NCBI GenBank assembly: GCA_900548355.1
Contig: URKR01000001.1
Coordinates: 162,771-226,770 of the forward strand
Source: an uncultured Oscillospiraceae bacterium
GTDB lineage: Bacteria > Bacillota > Clostridia > Oscillospirales > Ruminococcaceae
Length of the DNA stretch: 64,000 nt
Direction of reading: 5' to 3'
Shown: positions 34,884 to 43,350 of the stretch, in pieces
Numbering within the stretch: the stretch's first letter is position 1
How the letters are laid out: every line of letters starts with the position of its first letter
Translations under genes and position numbers: made by a program
The notes under the pieces: generated by a model
Told to the model about the DNA's origin: nothing
Seen by the model: only the letters and a program-made list of their open reading frames with translations
The model's database searches: none

Positions 34884-35809
34884 GCGCCCACCTCCCTGGC
34901 AGCCAGCAGCGCCACACCAATTGCATTGTCGCTTGCAAATTTGCCCGGCACAGACAGCGCCTGTGAAAGCCGGGTGTGCAGATACATCTGTACAAGGGTA
35001 CTGCTCATCACACCTCCGGCAAAAACAATCGGCAGGCCAGGAAAATCGGCCTGCGCCGCCTTCGCCATCAAATAAAGTGTTTTCGCAACGCTGAGCAGGC
35101 AATATTTGCAGACGTAGGCCTCGCTTTGCCCCTGGGCCAGCAGTCTCTCACACTGGTTTTGCAGCCCGGACAGACTGCAGTCATATCCGCGCACGCTTGC
35201 GCGCGGGTGAACATCTTCCTTGCAGGCAGCCGCACAGGCGCTGACCTGTGCGCCAGCCGGGAAAGGAAAGCCCAATCGCACACCAAGGCGATCCACCGCC
35301 TGTCCGGCATAAAGATCTGTCGAAGTCCCGATCGTGGTAACCTGCCCGGTCTGTTCCAAACGCAGCAGGTCGGTGGTGCCGCCCGACACATGAAAGACCA
35401 GCAGTTCCTGCCCAAACAGTTCTGCGCCTTTGGCGGCGAACATCGCGGCAGCCAGATGCCCTTGCTGGTGTGTGGTTTTCACAAGCGGCAGCCCGCGTGC
35501 AGCGCAAAACGCTGTAGCGGCACTGACCCCGACAAGAAAGCAAGGCATATAGGAACCTTCTACCGGCCGCGGCTTTGCTGAAACGCCAACCGCTTCAATA
35601 CAGGTCAGATCCGCCTTTTTGCCCAGTTCTTCAAGAAGTTCGGGCAAGGCAGCCGTGTGGTGGAACACCGCATCGCTCTGCCGCAGCCCCAGCTGACCGG
35701 GCCGTACCGGCAAGAACCGTTTGCAATCGCAAACAACCTCTCCGGCCCGGGTATCAAAAACGGCCAGAGAGGTTGCGTAATTGCTTGTATCCAAGCCCAG
35801 GGTCAACAT
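34862..35809 (-). CDS. TsaD/Kae1-like protein (peptidase M22 family paralogue)
   Basis: The 315-residue product belongs to the ASKHA family that includes TsaD, which attaches threonylcarbamoyl to tRNA. LGLDTSNYATSLA, the metal-binding HQQGH (about residue 112), FHVSGGTTDLL, VFAGGVMSS and ASDNAIG are all present, so the nucleotide and metal site looks intact. Sequence and context mark it as the second, clostridial paralogue encoded in front of xseA rather than the tsaB-tsaE-linked enzyme. Its function is not established. It overlaps the nusB end by seven bases. Confidence 0.8.
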   Translation of the reverse strand: MLTLGLDTSNYATSLAVFDTRAGEVVCDCKRFLPVRPGQLGLRQSDAVFHHTAALPELLEELGKKADLTCIEAVGVSAKPRPVEGSYMPCFLVGVSAATAFCAARGLPLVKTTHQQGHLAAAMFAAKGAELFGQELLVFHVSGGTTDLLRLEQTGQVTTIGTSTDLYAGQAVDRLGVRLGFPFPAGAQVSACAAACKEDVHPRASVRGYDCSLSGLQNQCERLLAQGQSEAYVCKYCLLSVAKTLYLMAKAAQADFPGLPIVFAGGVMSSTLVQMYLHTRLSQALSVPGKFASDNAIGVALLAAREVGAWPTISG

Positions 35810-36237
35810 GACGCAGAAGGGGCGTCCGGTTCGGCTTCACGGGCAACCGCGCCAAGCAGCCCATTGACAAACTGGTAGTCGTTGTCCGCGCCGTACTTTT
35901 TAACGAGCTCAACGGCTTCGTTAATGGCTACGCCGGGCTTCTTTTCTTCGCCGTACAGCATCTCAGCCAGTGCAATGCGCATGGCTGTCAGGCTTACACG
36001 GGGAATGCGGGACAGCGCCCAGCCTTTGAGGTGTGCGTTGATCGCCGCGTCAATTTCTTCCTGGTGCGCCATCAAGTCAGCCAGCAAGCGGTTGGCAAAA
36101 GCATCCAGGCTCAGCGCACCGGCTTCATTGTGGGCTTGCAGCGCTTCCTGAGGGGCATCCGTTTGAAAGGTGGCGGAAAACGCAGCCAAAAAAGCGTTCT
36201 CGCGCGATTCACGTCGGGTCAAATTGTTTTCAGTCAT
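35803..36237 (-). CDS. nusB: Transcription antitermination factor NusB
   Basis: The 144-residue product is all-helical, with RRESRENAFLAAFS at the N-terminus and the family block LSRIPRVSLTAMRIALAEMLYGEE..VAINEAVELVKKYGAD..FVNGLLG. NusB with S10 binds boxA RNA in rRNA antitermination. It lies between the Asp23 gene and the tsaD-like gene, the normal clostridial order. Confidence 0.95.
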   Translation of the reverse strand: MTENNLTRRESRENAFLAAFSATFQTDAPQEALQAHNEAGALSLDAFANRLLADLMAHQEEIDAAINAHLKGWALSRIPRVSLTAMRIALAEMLYGEEKKPGVAINEAVELVKKYGADNDYQFVNGLLGAVAREAEPDAPSASC

Positions 36238-36271
36238 TCTCTTCTCAACTTTTCTTGTAGAAATTTTCGCG

Positions 36272-36625
36272 TCATGCTTCTTCTTCAGCCAGGCCGGTAA
36301 CCAAAACGTCCACGCGGGACACCGTGATGCCTGTCATGTTCTGGATGGTCTGTTTGACATTTTCCTGCACTTTTTCACAGACGGGCATGATTTTGCAGCC
36401 ATATTTGCCCACAATGTGCAGCGTTACCGCAGCCACGCCATCCTCCATAACAACCGAGACCGGCTTGTGCAAGCTGGCCTTGTTCAGCAGCCGGCGCACG
36501 CTCTGCTGGCTGCCGGATGCCACCGACACGACTCCGTCCACCTCCTGGGCAGCGGTCGCGGCAATCTTCGCAACCACATCGGTGGAAATCTGCAGGCTTC
36601 CCGCCACGGTATTGCGCACATCCAT
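36272..36625 (-). CDS. Asp23/Gls24 family protein (YqhY-like)
   Basis: The 117-residue product has the family layout GSLQISTDVVAKIAATAAQEVDGVVSVA..VVMEDGVAAVTLHIVGKYG..VQENVKQTIQNMTGI. YqhY proteins sit next to accBC-nusB in Firmicutes and affect acetyl-CoA carboxylase activity in Bacillus. It is the first gene of the long nusB-recN operon, behind a TTTACA-17-TATAGT promoter. Confidence 0.92.
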   Translation of the reverse strand: MDVRNTVAGSLQISTDVVAKIAATAAQEVDGVVSVASGSQQSVRRLLNKASLHKPVSVVMEDGVAAVTLHIVGKYGCKIMPVCEKVQENVKQTIQNMTGITVSRVDVLVTGLAEEEA

Positions 36626-36689
36626 CTGACTATCCTCCTATGTAGATCGCCGCCGAAAGCGGCGAAATGATCCGCTTGATAGATATACA

Positions 36690-36718
36690 TACTATACCAT
36701 AGTTTGGTCTTTTTGTAA
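36690..36718 (-). promoter_or_regulatory. Sigma-A promoter of the asp23-nusB-recN operon
   Basis: On the minus strand, TTTACA (36718-36713), a 17-base spacer and TATAGT (36695-36690). Confidence 0.65.
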
Positions 36719-36729
36719 ATATCGCCGCT

Positions 36730-37353
36730 TTACTTTACCTCCACGATCGTAATGTCTTGGGCGGAAAGGCTGGGGCAGGAATTCAAGATCACATCCCGGA
36801 TCTGGGTGACCTCCTGGGCGGTCAGCGCATCATTCTCGGTCATCACTGTTATGTCCGCACGGCTTGGACCGAGCGTGACAACACAATCGGCAAAACCTTT
36901 GGCCTTTACCTTACCTTCCAAACTGGTTTCAGATGTGATGTTGCTGACCTGGCTTTCCAGTTCTTGGGTCAGCTTTTCTTTCTCTTCCTCGCTCAGGTCG
37001 GCGCTTTTGAGTGTTTTCTGGATCGCATCCAACGCTTCGTCCCTTGCTTTGCTGCGCGCCAGGCGCGCCTGCTCAAAGAAAGCGGTGCCGGAATCCTGGT
37101 TGGCGCTGACGAGCTGGGCTTCCCCATAATTCTTATCGCCGGCCGCCGCATCAGTTGTGGCAGGCTGCAGCGGGTCATACACCGCAACTGCACCATCGCT
37201 TTCGCCATCCGCCCGGGTTGCCTGTGCGGACTCCTGCTGCGGCGCTGTTTGGATCGCTTCCTGGGTAAAGGACCAGTTCATATACACGGCGGCGCCCAGC
37301 GCCAGCACCAGCGTTGCCAGGGTAATGCCGCGCCCTTTTTGCTGCATTTTCAT
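36730..37353 (-). CDS. spoIIIAH: Stage III sporulation protein AH
   Basis: SpoIIIAH is the mother-cell half of the SpoIIIAH-SpoIIQ channel across the engulfed forespore membranes. The 207-residue product has an N-terminal membrane helix (about 10-28), a Gln/Ala/Asp-rich linker and a C-terminal ring-building domain with EEEKEKLTQELESQVSNI and KGFADCVVTL. ATG 37353 has GAAGGGGG eight bases upstream. Last gene of the spoIIIA operon. Confidence 0.92.
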   Translation of the reverse strand: MKMQQKGRGITLATLVLALGAAVYMNWSFTQEAIQTAPQQESAQATRADGESDGAVAVYDPLQPATTDAAAGDKNYGEAQLVSANQDSGTAFFEQARLARSKARDEALDAIQKTLKSADLSEEEKEKLTQELESQVSNITSETSLEGKVKAKGFADCVVTLGPSRADITVMTENDALTAQEVTQIRDVILNSCPSLSAQDITIVEVK

Positions 37354-37367
37354 CCATAACGCCCCCT

Positions 37368-37901
37368 TCAGTTTGCATGCATCTTGGTAACGGTGATATG
37401 ATGTGCGCCGACATCGGTCAGCGCATCGACCAACTCTGTAACGGCGCACTGCACGCCGGGGTCATCGCCGCCTTCACAGACAACAGCCACCCCCAGTACA
37501 CGCGGGTACCGGATTTCCTCCACAAGGCCAGTATCTCCGACCCGAACAGGTTCCCGGCGGCGGCTGTCTGCACTCTGCTCTTCGTCGGCCGCATACTGGG
37601 TGGTTTGCCCAGCTTCAAGCGTGACCATCACCAGCGCCCTGCCCGCCCCTTCAGTGGCGGAAATCAGGTTTTCCAGCCGGGTTTCAAGCGCATCCGCATA
37701 AGAATCGGAAACGCCCTGCTGTGTTGTCCGGGTATCAGTCCGGGGCTTTTCCTCTGCGGCCGGCAGCCATTCAGACACCCCCACAAGCAGCATACCGGCA
37801 ATCCCGGCCACAACCAGCAGGCTGACTCGCTGACGGTGGTCGGCCGCTATTGTTCGCAGTTTTTCCCGCGCCCGGGTGTACCATGCGTAAAGCGATTTCA
37901 A
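37368..37901 (-). CDS. spoIIIAG: Stage III sporulation protein AG
   Basis: SpoIIIAG forms a large ring in the feeding-tube complex. The 177-residue product has one membrane helix near residues 26-45, a RLENLISATEGAGRALVMVTLEAG motif and a C-terminal ring-building domain (EEIRYPRVLGVAVVCEGGDDPGV). No ATG fits. TTG 37901 overlaps the spoIIIAF stop by four bases (TTGA) and has GGGGAGG upstream, so a TTG start is likely. Confidence 0.88.
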   Translation of the reverse strand: MKSLYAWYTRAREKLRTIAADHRQRVSLLVVAGIAGMLLVGVSEWLPAAEEKPRTDTRTTQQGVSDSYADALETRLENLISATEGAGRALVMVTLEAGQTTQYAADEEQSADSRRREPVRVGDTGLVEEIRYPRVLGVAVVCEGGDDPGVQCAVTELVDALTDVGAHHITVTKMHAN

Positions 37902-38341
37902 CCGTCCTCCCCTCCCTCCACGGCCAGGGTACAGGCCAGGCTGCCACAGTTCGCCTCCAAAAGACGCTGTGCTGCCGGCAGGTCCGCTTCCTGTACAAGG
38001 GTAACTGTACACTGCTCACCCTGCAATGATACCGTCGCTTCTATCCCCTGTTCCGCAAGCAAGGCGCCGAGCGCTTCGGCCGAAGCCTGTCGCGCGAGGC
38101 TTTCCCGGTAAGCGGTAAAATCCTCCGCTTGCGCCTGCTGCAGCGAAAAGCTGCGCAGCCCGGCCGCAAAGCCGGCCCAATCCGCCGTGCTTCCCACAGA
38201 AAGTACCGACGATACAATATACAACAGCAACACAGTGTTTATGACGGGCTTGTAAGAATTTTCCGGCCAGAAAATGCGCACCACGCCGGCCAGGGCGCAA
38301 AGCACACAGACCCCCAGCGCCAGATGACGGATTGCCTGCAT
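37898..38341 (-). CDS. spoIIIAF: Stage III sporulation protein AF
   Basis: The 147-residue product has two N-terminal hydrophobic segments (residues 5-25 and 34-52) and an extracytoplasmic domain with YRESLARQASAEALGALLAEQGIEATVSLQ. It belongs to the feeding-tube complex of the engulfed forespore. It starts five bases after spoIIIAE and overlaps spoIIIAG by four. The domain ends with a short acidic VEGGEDG tail. Confidence 0.85.
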   Translation of the reverse strand: MQAIRHLALGVCVLCALAGVVRIFWPENSYKPVINTVLLLYIVSSVLSVGSTADWAGFAAGLRSFSLQQAQAEDFTAYRESLARQASAEALGALLAEQGIEATVSLQGEQCTVTLVQEADLPAAQRLLEANCGSLACTLAVEGGEDG

Positions 38342-38345
38342 CGGC

Positions 38346-39377
38346 TCAGCCTCCTCCCACTCCGGTCAACAGCAGCAGCGCTGTGGACAGGATCACCATG
38401 AAAAAATACAGCACAAGCACAGCCGCACACAGCCGCGCCCCTTCCGCCAGGTTGCGGCATATCTGCCCGCATTGGTCCTGCCCGCTGCCGCAGGCCACAA
38501 TCCCGGAACCGGAAAACGCCAGGAAATAGAGTGCGCATTGTGCAAACGCCGGCAAAAACATCGCTGCGAGCGCCGCCAGCGCTGCCAGCGCCAGCGACCC
38601 TTTCAGCAGCTGTACCGCCGCCGCTGAGCTGGACAATGCTGCCGCAGCGGCATCCCCCACCACCGGAATGGCCCCGCTGAGCAGGCTGCGTCCCACCCGC
38701 AAAGCTGCAGAATCAGCGTTGCCTGCCAGGATGGTCTGCAGACCGAGCACAAGGCTGAACAGCGCCCCGCAGCCCTTCAGCAGCCAGGACAGGCAGCGGG
38801 AAAACAGCCGGGCGGCTTCTGCCATACCGGCATTCCCCCAAACGGAAGCAGAGATGGCAAAGCAGAAATAGATCCGAAGCACCGGGATGATCCCACCGCG
38901 TATCATGCCGGCCAGGAAGTTGGACATTGCAAAAAACATCGTTCCGTATACAGTCGCCGCCCCTACCTGGCCACCCGCGATAGCGGCGCCGCTGTATACC
39001 GGGATAAACGCAACCAGATACGTTTGGCAGTTTTCCGCCGTCTGGCCAACCTTTTCTGCCAGATCCATCATGGCGGAAAGGCTCATTGCCCCAAACCCCA
39101 GTACCGTAACGGCTTCGACGCATCGCTGCCATCCCCCGCGGCCAGCCAGCATGCCGGCTGCACACCCCAGCAGCAAAAACAGAAGCGCCCGCCCGGCAAA
39201 CCCAACCGGTTGGCCAACCACGCCATCCACCATCCGCCACAGCTCGCTGAAAACCCCTTCCAGCGTCCACTCCGCCACACTTTCCAGTGCCGGGCCGCCG
39301 GCATCCAGAATATCCTGCGCCGCACGCGGCAGTTCCACCGCGCCGGCAGGCAAGGCAAACACCCCAAAGAACACCAT
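38346..39377 (-). CDS. spoIIIAE: Stage III sporulation protein AE
   Basis: The 343-residue product starts with a signal-peptide-like segment MVFFGVFALPAGAVELP and has about seven later hydrophobic segments. Family blocks are FAGRALLFLLLGCA, FIPVYSGAAIAGGQVGAA and GAIPVVGDAAAAAL. I chose ATG 39377, which shares its A with the TGA of spoIIIAD, because the reading frame further upstream is only the shadow of spoIIIAD. At 343 residues it is shorter than the usual 380-400. Confidence 0.88.
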   Translation of the reverse strand: MVFFGVFALPAGAVELPRAAQDILDAGGPALESVAEWTLEGVFSELWRMVDGVVGQPVGFAGRALLFLLLGCAAGMLAGRGGWQRCVEAVTVLGFGAMSLSAMMDLAEKVGQTAENCQTYLVAFIPVYSGAAIAGGQVGAATVYGTMFFAMSNFLAGMIRGGIIPVLRIYFCFAISASVWGNAGMAEAARLFSRCLSWLLKGCGALFSLVLGLQTILAGNADSAALRVGRSLLSGAIPVVGDAAAAALSSSAAAVQLLKGSLALAALAALAAMFLPAFAQCALYFLAFSGSGIVACGSGQDQCGQICRNLAEGARLCAAVLVLYFFMVILSTALLLLTGVGGG

Positions 39378-39760
39378 CAACGCAAAAAAGATACCAGAGA
39401 CCCGACAAGCTCCTGCACAAGCGGCAGCGCCTGCAAAAGCGCCAGCATCCGCCCTCCCAGTTCGGCCGCACCGGCCGCCGCGCCAAGACCGGCTTCGCGG
39501 CAAAGGTCGGTTGCAAACTGGGCAACCAGTGCGATTCCCAACACGCGCAGCACACAGTCGAGATGGGTATCGCCGGCATATGCGGCCAAGGTATCGATCA
39601 GCCCGAGCAGCGGTTGCAGCTGGTCGGCCACAAGGCTGAGCACTGCGCCCGCCCCGCAAACCGAGACAAGAAACGCAAACGCCGGCTGCTCGTGCTTGAG
39701 CGTGAGCGTCAGCAGCCCCGTGACCAACACAAGTGCTGCGATTTTGAGTATCAGCATCAT
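39377..39760 (-). CDS. spoIIIAD: Stage III sporulation protein AD
   Basis: The 127-residue protein has four hydrophobic segments and the family pattern LKIAALVLVTGLLTLTLKHEQPAFAFLVSV..ALVAQFATDLCREAGLGAAA. With SpoIIIAC it is membrane-embedded in the feeding-tube complex. The overlaps and short gaps in this operon imply coordinated translation. Confidence 0.93.
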   Translation of the reverse strand: MMLILKIAALVLVTGLLTLTLKHEQPAFAFLVSVCGAGAVLSLVADQLQPLLGLIDTLAAYAGDTHLDCVLRVLGIALVAQFATDLCREAGLGAAAGAAELGGRMLALLQALPLVQELVGSLVSFLR

Positions 39761-39766
39761 ACATCA

Positions 39767-39961
39767 TCACAAATCAAACAAGGCTTTGATCAGCACAAAC
39801 AAGTCACTGATCTGCCGTACCAGCATGGTAAGTACCACAATCAACCCGGCCAGGGTCGTCATCATAGCCTGGTCTTCTCGTCCGGAACGGATCAGCAGTT
39901 GGTTGAGCACTGCCACAATGATACCGATCGCGGCGATCTTAAACACCAGATCAATGTCCAT
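39767..39961 (-). CDS. spoIIIAC: Stage III sporulation protein AC
   Basis: The 64-residue product has two hydrophobic helices and the family pattern DLVFKIAAIGIIVAVLNQLLIRSGREDQAMMTTLAG. The length is typical. It lies between spoIIIAB and spoIIIAD. Confidence 0.95.
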   Translation of the reverse strand: MDIDLVFKIAAIGIIVAVLNQLLIRSGREDQAMMTTLAGLIVVLTMLVRQISDLFVLIKALFDL

Positions 39962-39979
39962 CGGTCACTCCTTCCGGCT

Positions 39980-40453
39980 TCAAACGAGCAGAATAGCAGC
40001 CATCAGCCCCAGGCTGCCCCCCAGCGGCAGACATAGCCGGCGCACCTGCGCCGCATTGCGGGCAGCTTCCTGCTCCGCCTTCCGGCATTCCGCCACAAGA
40101 TAAGCCAGTGTGCGGCAGGCTGTTTGCTGCGGGGTCGCTTCAATTTCAGCCAAAGATGCCGCCCAGTCCACTCCGAGCGCCTCTTTCAAGTCAGGCGGCA
40201 GCGGAATTTCTGAAAAACTGCGGCAGCCTTCAAGGCGCAGGGAAGCAAACTCAGGCCGGCCCGCCGCCATGGCCAGCAGGACGGCCCCGGGCAGGGCCCG
40301 ATACCGAATGGCGTCCAACAGGTAGCTAAGCAGGCGCCCGAATTGGTTCAGCCTCTGCCACCGCTCCCACTTTTGCAGCCAGGCGCACCATCCGCCTGCG
40401 GTACCCACCAGAACAAGCAGCGCACCTCCGCATAGTTTGCACCATCCGATCAT
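39980..40453 (-). CDS. spoIIIAB: Stage III sporulation protein AB
   Basis: The 157-residue product has hydrophobic ends (residues 5-24 and 138-156) and a helical core resembling the type II secretion inner-membrane protein GspF. It is thought to be the platform for the SpoIIIAA ATPase. LLSYLLDAIRYRALPGAVLL and a LPLGGSLGLMAAILLV tail fit the family. It overlaps spoIIIAA by four bases. Confidence 0.9.
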   Translation of the reverse strand: MIGWCKLCGGALLVLVGTAGGWCAWLQKWERWQRLNQFGRLLSYLLDAIRYRALPGAVLLAMAAGRPEFASLRLEGCRSFSEIPLPPDLKEALGVDWAASLAEIEATPQQTACRTLAYLVAECRKAEQEAARNAAQVRRLCLPLGGSLGLMAAILLV

Positions 40454-41340
40454 ACCAGTGGCACCATCTGCGCAATTTGTCCCGGCTGATCTCTGCCGGC
40501 AAGAAAAACTGCCCGGGTAAACGCGCCAGTCCCCAAAAGCCTGGCCAACTGAGGTTTGTGCTGCAGCGATTCCGGGCTTTCACAGTGTACTGATGCCAGG
40601 AAGACAGCCCCCGATGCAAGCCCCGCTTCCAACGCTTCGGCATCGGCTGCCGTTCCGAGTTCATCACAAACGATTGCCTGTGGGTTCATGCAGCGCAGTG
40701 CCATCTCAATGGCTTTGGCTTTGGGATAGCGGGTGTAAACATCACAGTTTACGGCCGGCTTGTCCTCCAACGGGCACGAGGCGTCGGCCATCAATTCCCC
40801 ACGTTCATCAACCACGCAGATGATCCGGTTTCCCGCCGCCAACCGGCACACCATGCTGCGCAGCACGGTAGTCTTTCCGCTGCCTGGCGGCCCTGCTACC
40901 AGCAGTCCCGCATCCAGCCTGTCCAATGCTGCTTCCACCGCAGCCGGAAGCGGGCAGGTCACCCACCGTGCCACACGCAAGTTAAGCGCCGTAACCACCG
41001 CAAAACCGGCCACGCCGGCCACGCCAGCCACCCCCACCCGGTAACCGCCAGGCAGCGTAAAATAGCCGCAGGCGAGTTCTTCTTCATAGGCATATACACT
41101 GTGCCCGCACAGAGCCAGAAAACACTGCTGCAGATTTTCCCGACTCACACAGGCAAGGGAGCCTTTATCCGGCAGCAGCGCCGTGGCCGCAACCAGTCGT
41201 CCGTTCACCGTGAACTGTACCGGCTGCTCTGCACGCAGGCGAATTTCCTGTACCCTGCGTGCGATCTGCTCCGGCAGAGAGCCCAACGCCCGAGCAAACG
41301 GTTCCGGCAAACGGCGCACCAGTTTAAAATACTCGTCCAT
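40450..41340 (-). CDS. spoIIIAA: Stage III sporulation protein AA (secretion-type ATPase)
   Basis: The 296-residue ATPase is related to type II/IV secretion ATPases and powers the mother-cell-to-forespore channel. It has QEIRLRAEQPVQFTVNGR in the N-terminal domain, Walker A AGPPGSGKTTVLRS (about residue 152), an Asp box VVDERGEL and QAIVCDELGTAADA. It carries a short triple VAG repeat (VGVAGVAGVAG) near residue 105 not typical of the family. First gene of the eight-gene operon. Confidence 0.95.
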   Translation of the reverse strand: MDEYFKLVRRLPEPFARALGSLPEQIARRVQEIRLRAEQPVQFTVNGRLVAATALLPDKGSLACVSRENLQQCFLALCGHSVYAYEEELACGYFTLPGGYRVGVAGVAGVAGFAVVTALNLRVARWVTCPLPAAVEAALDRLDAGLLVAGPPGSGKTTVLRSMVCRLAAGNRIICVVDERGELMADASCPLEDKPAVNCDVYTRYPKAKAIEMALRCMNPQAIVCDELGTAADAEALEAGLASGAVFLASVHCESPESLQHKPQLARLLGTGAFTRAVFLAGRDQPGQIAQMVPLV

Positions 41341-41361
41341 CCCGGATCACCTCACACCAAC

Positions 41362-41369
41362 ACTGTATG
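41362..41369 (-). promoter_or_regulatory. Possible sigma-E -10 element of the spoIIIA operon
   Basis: CATACAGT on the minus strand, about 22 bases before spoIIIAA, matches the sigma-E -10 consensus CATACA-T. A convincing -35 is not visible. Confidence 0.3.
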
Positions 41370-41553
41370 TCGGCACGCTGGCGGCTAGAACCCGGGCACC
41401 ATGTTCGCCGCTTCTGCCGCTTCATAAGAAGGGTGTTGCAATTGTTGCAGTGATCTTTTTATGTTATACTGTTTTTATAGGACGGCAATTTTAACCTGAC
41501 CATCTCCGGTTGTCCGCCCCGGCGGATTGGCATGAAAGGGGATCAGATTTGCG

Positions 41554-43233
41554 ATGACAGACACAAAGGCCGGCGTTTCCTGCGCCATGCAGGAAGACGA
41601 GTTTCACCTTTTGTATCCTCCCGGCCATGCGCCGGCCACACACAACGCAATGCAAAACTATGACTTTGTGCATACGCTGCAGATTGACCAGATGATCGGC
41701 ATCAAACGCGAAAGCTACCGCGGCATCCCGGATCTGCGGATCGAGCGCTTTTTCAGCTGCGATCCGGCGGTGCTGCGCTATCGCGCCGATGTGATCTGGG
41801 AATTTGCAGAGAGCGAGCCGCTGCAGGAACTTTTGCAGGAAGCCCTGCCGATGATCCGGGATGTCTATGAGATGCGCAGGGTTCTCCATCACGGGGATGG
41901 AAGCCTGGAAAGCGGGCTTTCAAGCACACGATATATCGAACAATACCTAGAACTTATGGCGCTGTTTGAAACAAGGCTTCAGCCTGTCAACCCCCGAAGC
42001 GAAGGGGTTCGCCGGCTGAAAGCGGCCGTGGATGCACGCTGCCACACGCAGGCTTACCAGGCGTTATGCAGCCATCTGAAAGAACTCGAAACCCGCATCG
42101 GTCAGATCAAAAGCATCACGCTCGGCGTAAACCTGGACAGCAATCTGCATGTGACCGAAGCAGGGCTTGTCAGCCTGAATACAAGCCGGTTCCGCGCAGG
42201 CAACCTGATGGACCGTCTGTGCGGGCGGGTGGGGAAAGATCCTATGGTCTGTCTGTCCGGTTTTGCAAACGTCTTAAAAGCCGGCCGAGACGATGAAAAG
42301 CAGGCGCTGGATGGCGCTGTACACCGGGCGCTGGATACAATCTTTACAAAAACCATCCGCAGTTGGGAACCAGTCATCAACCAGTTTTATCATGATGAAA
42401 CCCGATTCTTTGTCGATATGCTTGACGACCTGCGCTTTCTTTCATCCGCCGTTGCCTTTATTCAGCAGCTTCAGCAAGCTGGCGGCAAGCTTTGCCGCCC
42501 TGTTATTTGCCCGCCCGAAAAGCGCACGCTTCAGCTTCATAATGTCTATAACCCAATGCTTGCCTTGAAATCCGAAGGGGAAACCATTGTCTCAAACGAT
42601 TTCCGCTTTGACGCAGACGGCCGCTTTTACCTTGTCACCGGTCCAAACCACGGCGGCAAATCGATCTTTTGCTACTCCATCGGCATGGCCCAAGCGCTGT
42701 TTCAGCTTGGGCTTCCTGTCCCGGCCGAACAGGCCACGATGAGCCCGGTCACCGGCATCTATACCCACTTTCCGACTTCGGACGAAGACAACTACGGCAA
42801 AGGCCGGCTGGAGAGTGAGTGCGCCCGCATCAGCGAAATTTTGCCTTGCCTGCGGGACACCGATCTGTTTTTGATGGACGAAAGCTTTAGCTCAACCAGC
42901 CTGATCGAAGCCAGCTATATTGCCAGCGAGGTGCTGGCGGCCATCAGCGAAATCGGTTGCGGCGGTGTGTATGTTACCCATATCCATGAGCTGACCCAGC
43001 ATGTTCAGGAGCTGAGCACCGGCCCCGGCAAAATTGACAACCTGGTTGCTCAGATGCAAAACATTGCCAACGGCACACGCAGTTACCGCGTGCTGCGCAC
43101 TACCCCAGACGGGCTGAGTTACGCCAAAGATATCGCCCGCAAATACGGCTTAAGTCGCGAGGAGATTTTACGTCGCCGCGAAGGAGCAAAGCAAACGGAA
43201 GGCTGCCCCGTTCATGAATCTGTACGCCAGTAG
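41554..43233 (+). CDS. MutS-like ATPase without mismatch-recognition domains
   Basis: The 559-residue product has a MutS-type ATPase in its C-terminal third: Walker A TGPNHGGKSIF (about residue 362), the MutS-like SRLES-type helix GRLESECARISEI, Walker B DLFLMDESFSSTS and the switch histidine VTHIHELTQHV. The first 340 residues are mostly helical and resemble only the lever and clamp region. The mismatch-binding and connector domains of MutS1, and the Smr nuclease domain of MutS2, are both absent. The Asn-His-Gly variant of the P-loop is unusual (MutS has GPNMGGKS). The function is unknown. It is monocistronic, with a strong terminator. Confidence 0.85.
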   Translation: MTDTKAGVSCAMQEDEFHLLYPPGHAPATHNAMQNYDFVHTLQIDQMIGIKRESYRGIPDLRIERFFSCDPAVLRYRADVIWEFAESEPLQELLQEALPMIRDVYEMRRVLHHGDGSLESGLSSTRYIEQYLELMALFETRLQPVNPRSEGVRRLKAAVDARCHTQAYQALCSHLKELETRIGQIKSITLGVNLDSNLHVTEAGLVSLNTSRFRAGNLMDRLCGRVGKDPMVCLSGFANVLKAGRDDEKQALDGAVHRALDTIFTKTIRSWEPVINQFYHDETRFFVDMLDDLRFLSSAVAFIQQLQQAGGKLCRPVICPPEKRTLQLHNVYNPMLALKSEGETIVSNDFRFDADGRFYLVTGPNHGGKSIFCYSIGMAQALFQLGLPVPAEQATMSPVTGIYTHFPTSDEDNYGKGRLESECARISEILPCLRDTDLFLMDESFSSTSLIEASYIASEVLAAISEIGCGGVYVTHIHELTQHVQELSTGPGKIDNLVAQMQNIANGTRSYRVLRTTPDGLSYAKDIARKYGLSREEILRRREGAKQTEGCPVHESVRQ

Positions 43234-43277
43234 AAGGTACAAGCAGCTTTCTGCGTCAGTTTTCCGCGCTTATTTTA

Positions 43278-43319
43278 CAAAAACGCCTGCTTTTGTTTTG
43301 GCAAAAGCAGGCGTTTTTG
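43278..43319. terminator. Bidirectional intrinsic terminator between the MutS-like and ttcA-like genes
   Basis: A perfect 18-bp stem CAAAAACGCCTGCTTTTG / CAAAAGCAGGCGTTTTTG with a six-base loop has A/T-runs at both ends. It serves both convergent genes. Confidence 0.9.
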
Positions 43320-43350
43320 TATTAAGTGGTTCAACACGCTGAAAGAGAGG

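Noticed and set aside
37368..38012. Longer start for spoIIIAG at 38012.
   Set aside because: The extension lies over spoIIIAF in another frame, and the TTG at 37901 has an SD and TTGA coupling.
39024..40103. 359-codon frame antisense to spoIIIAB-AE.
   Set aside because: The spoIIIA genes in sense are clear. The frame is a compositional shadow.
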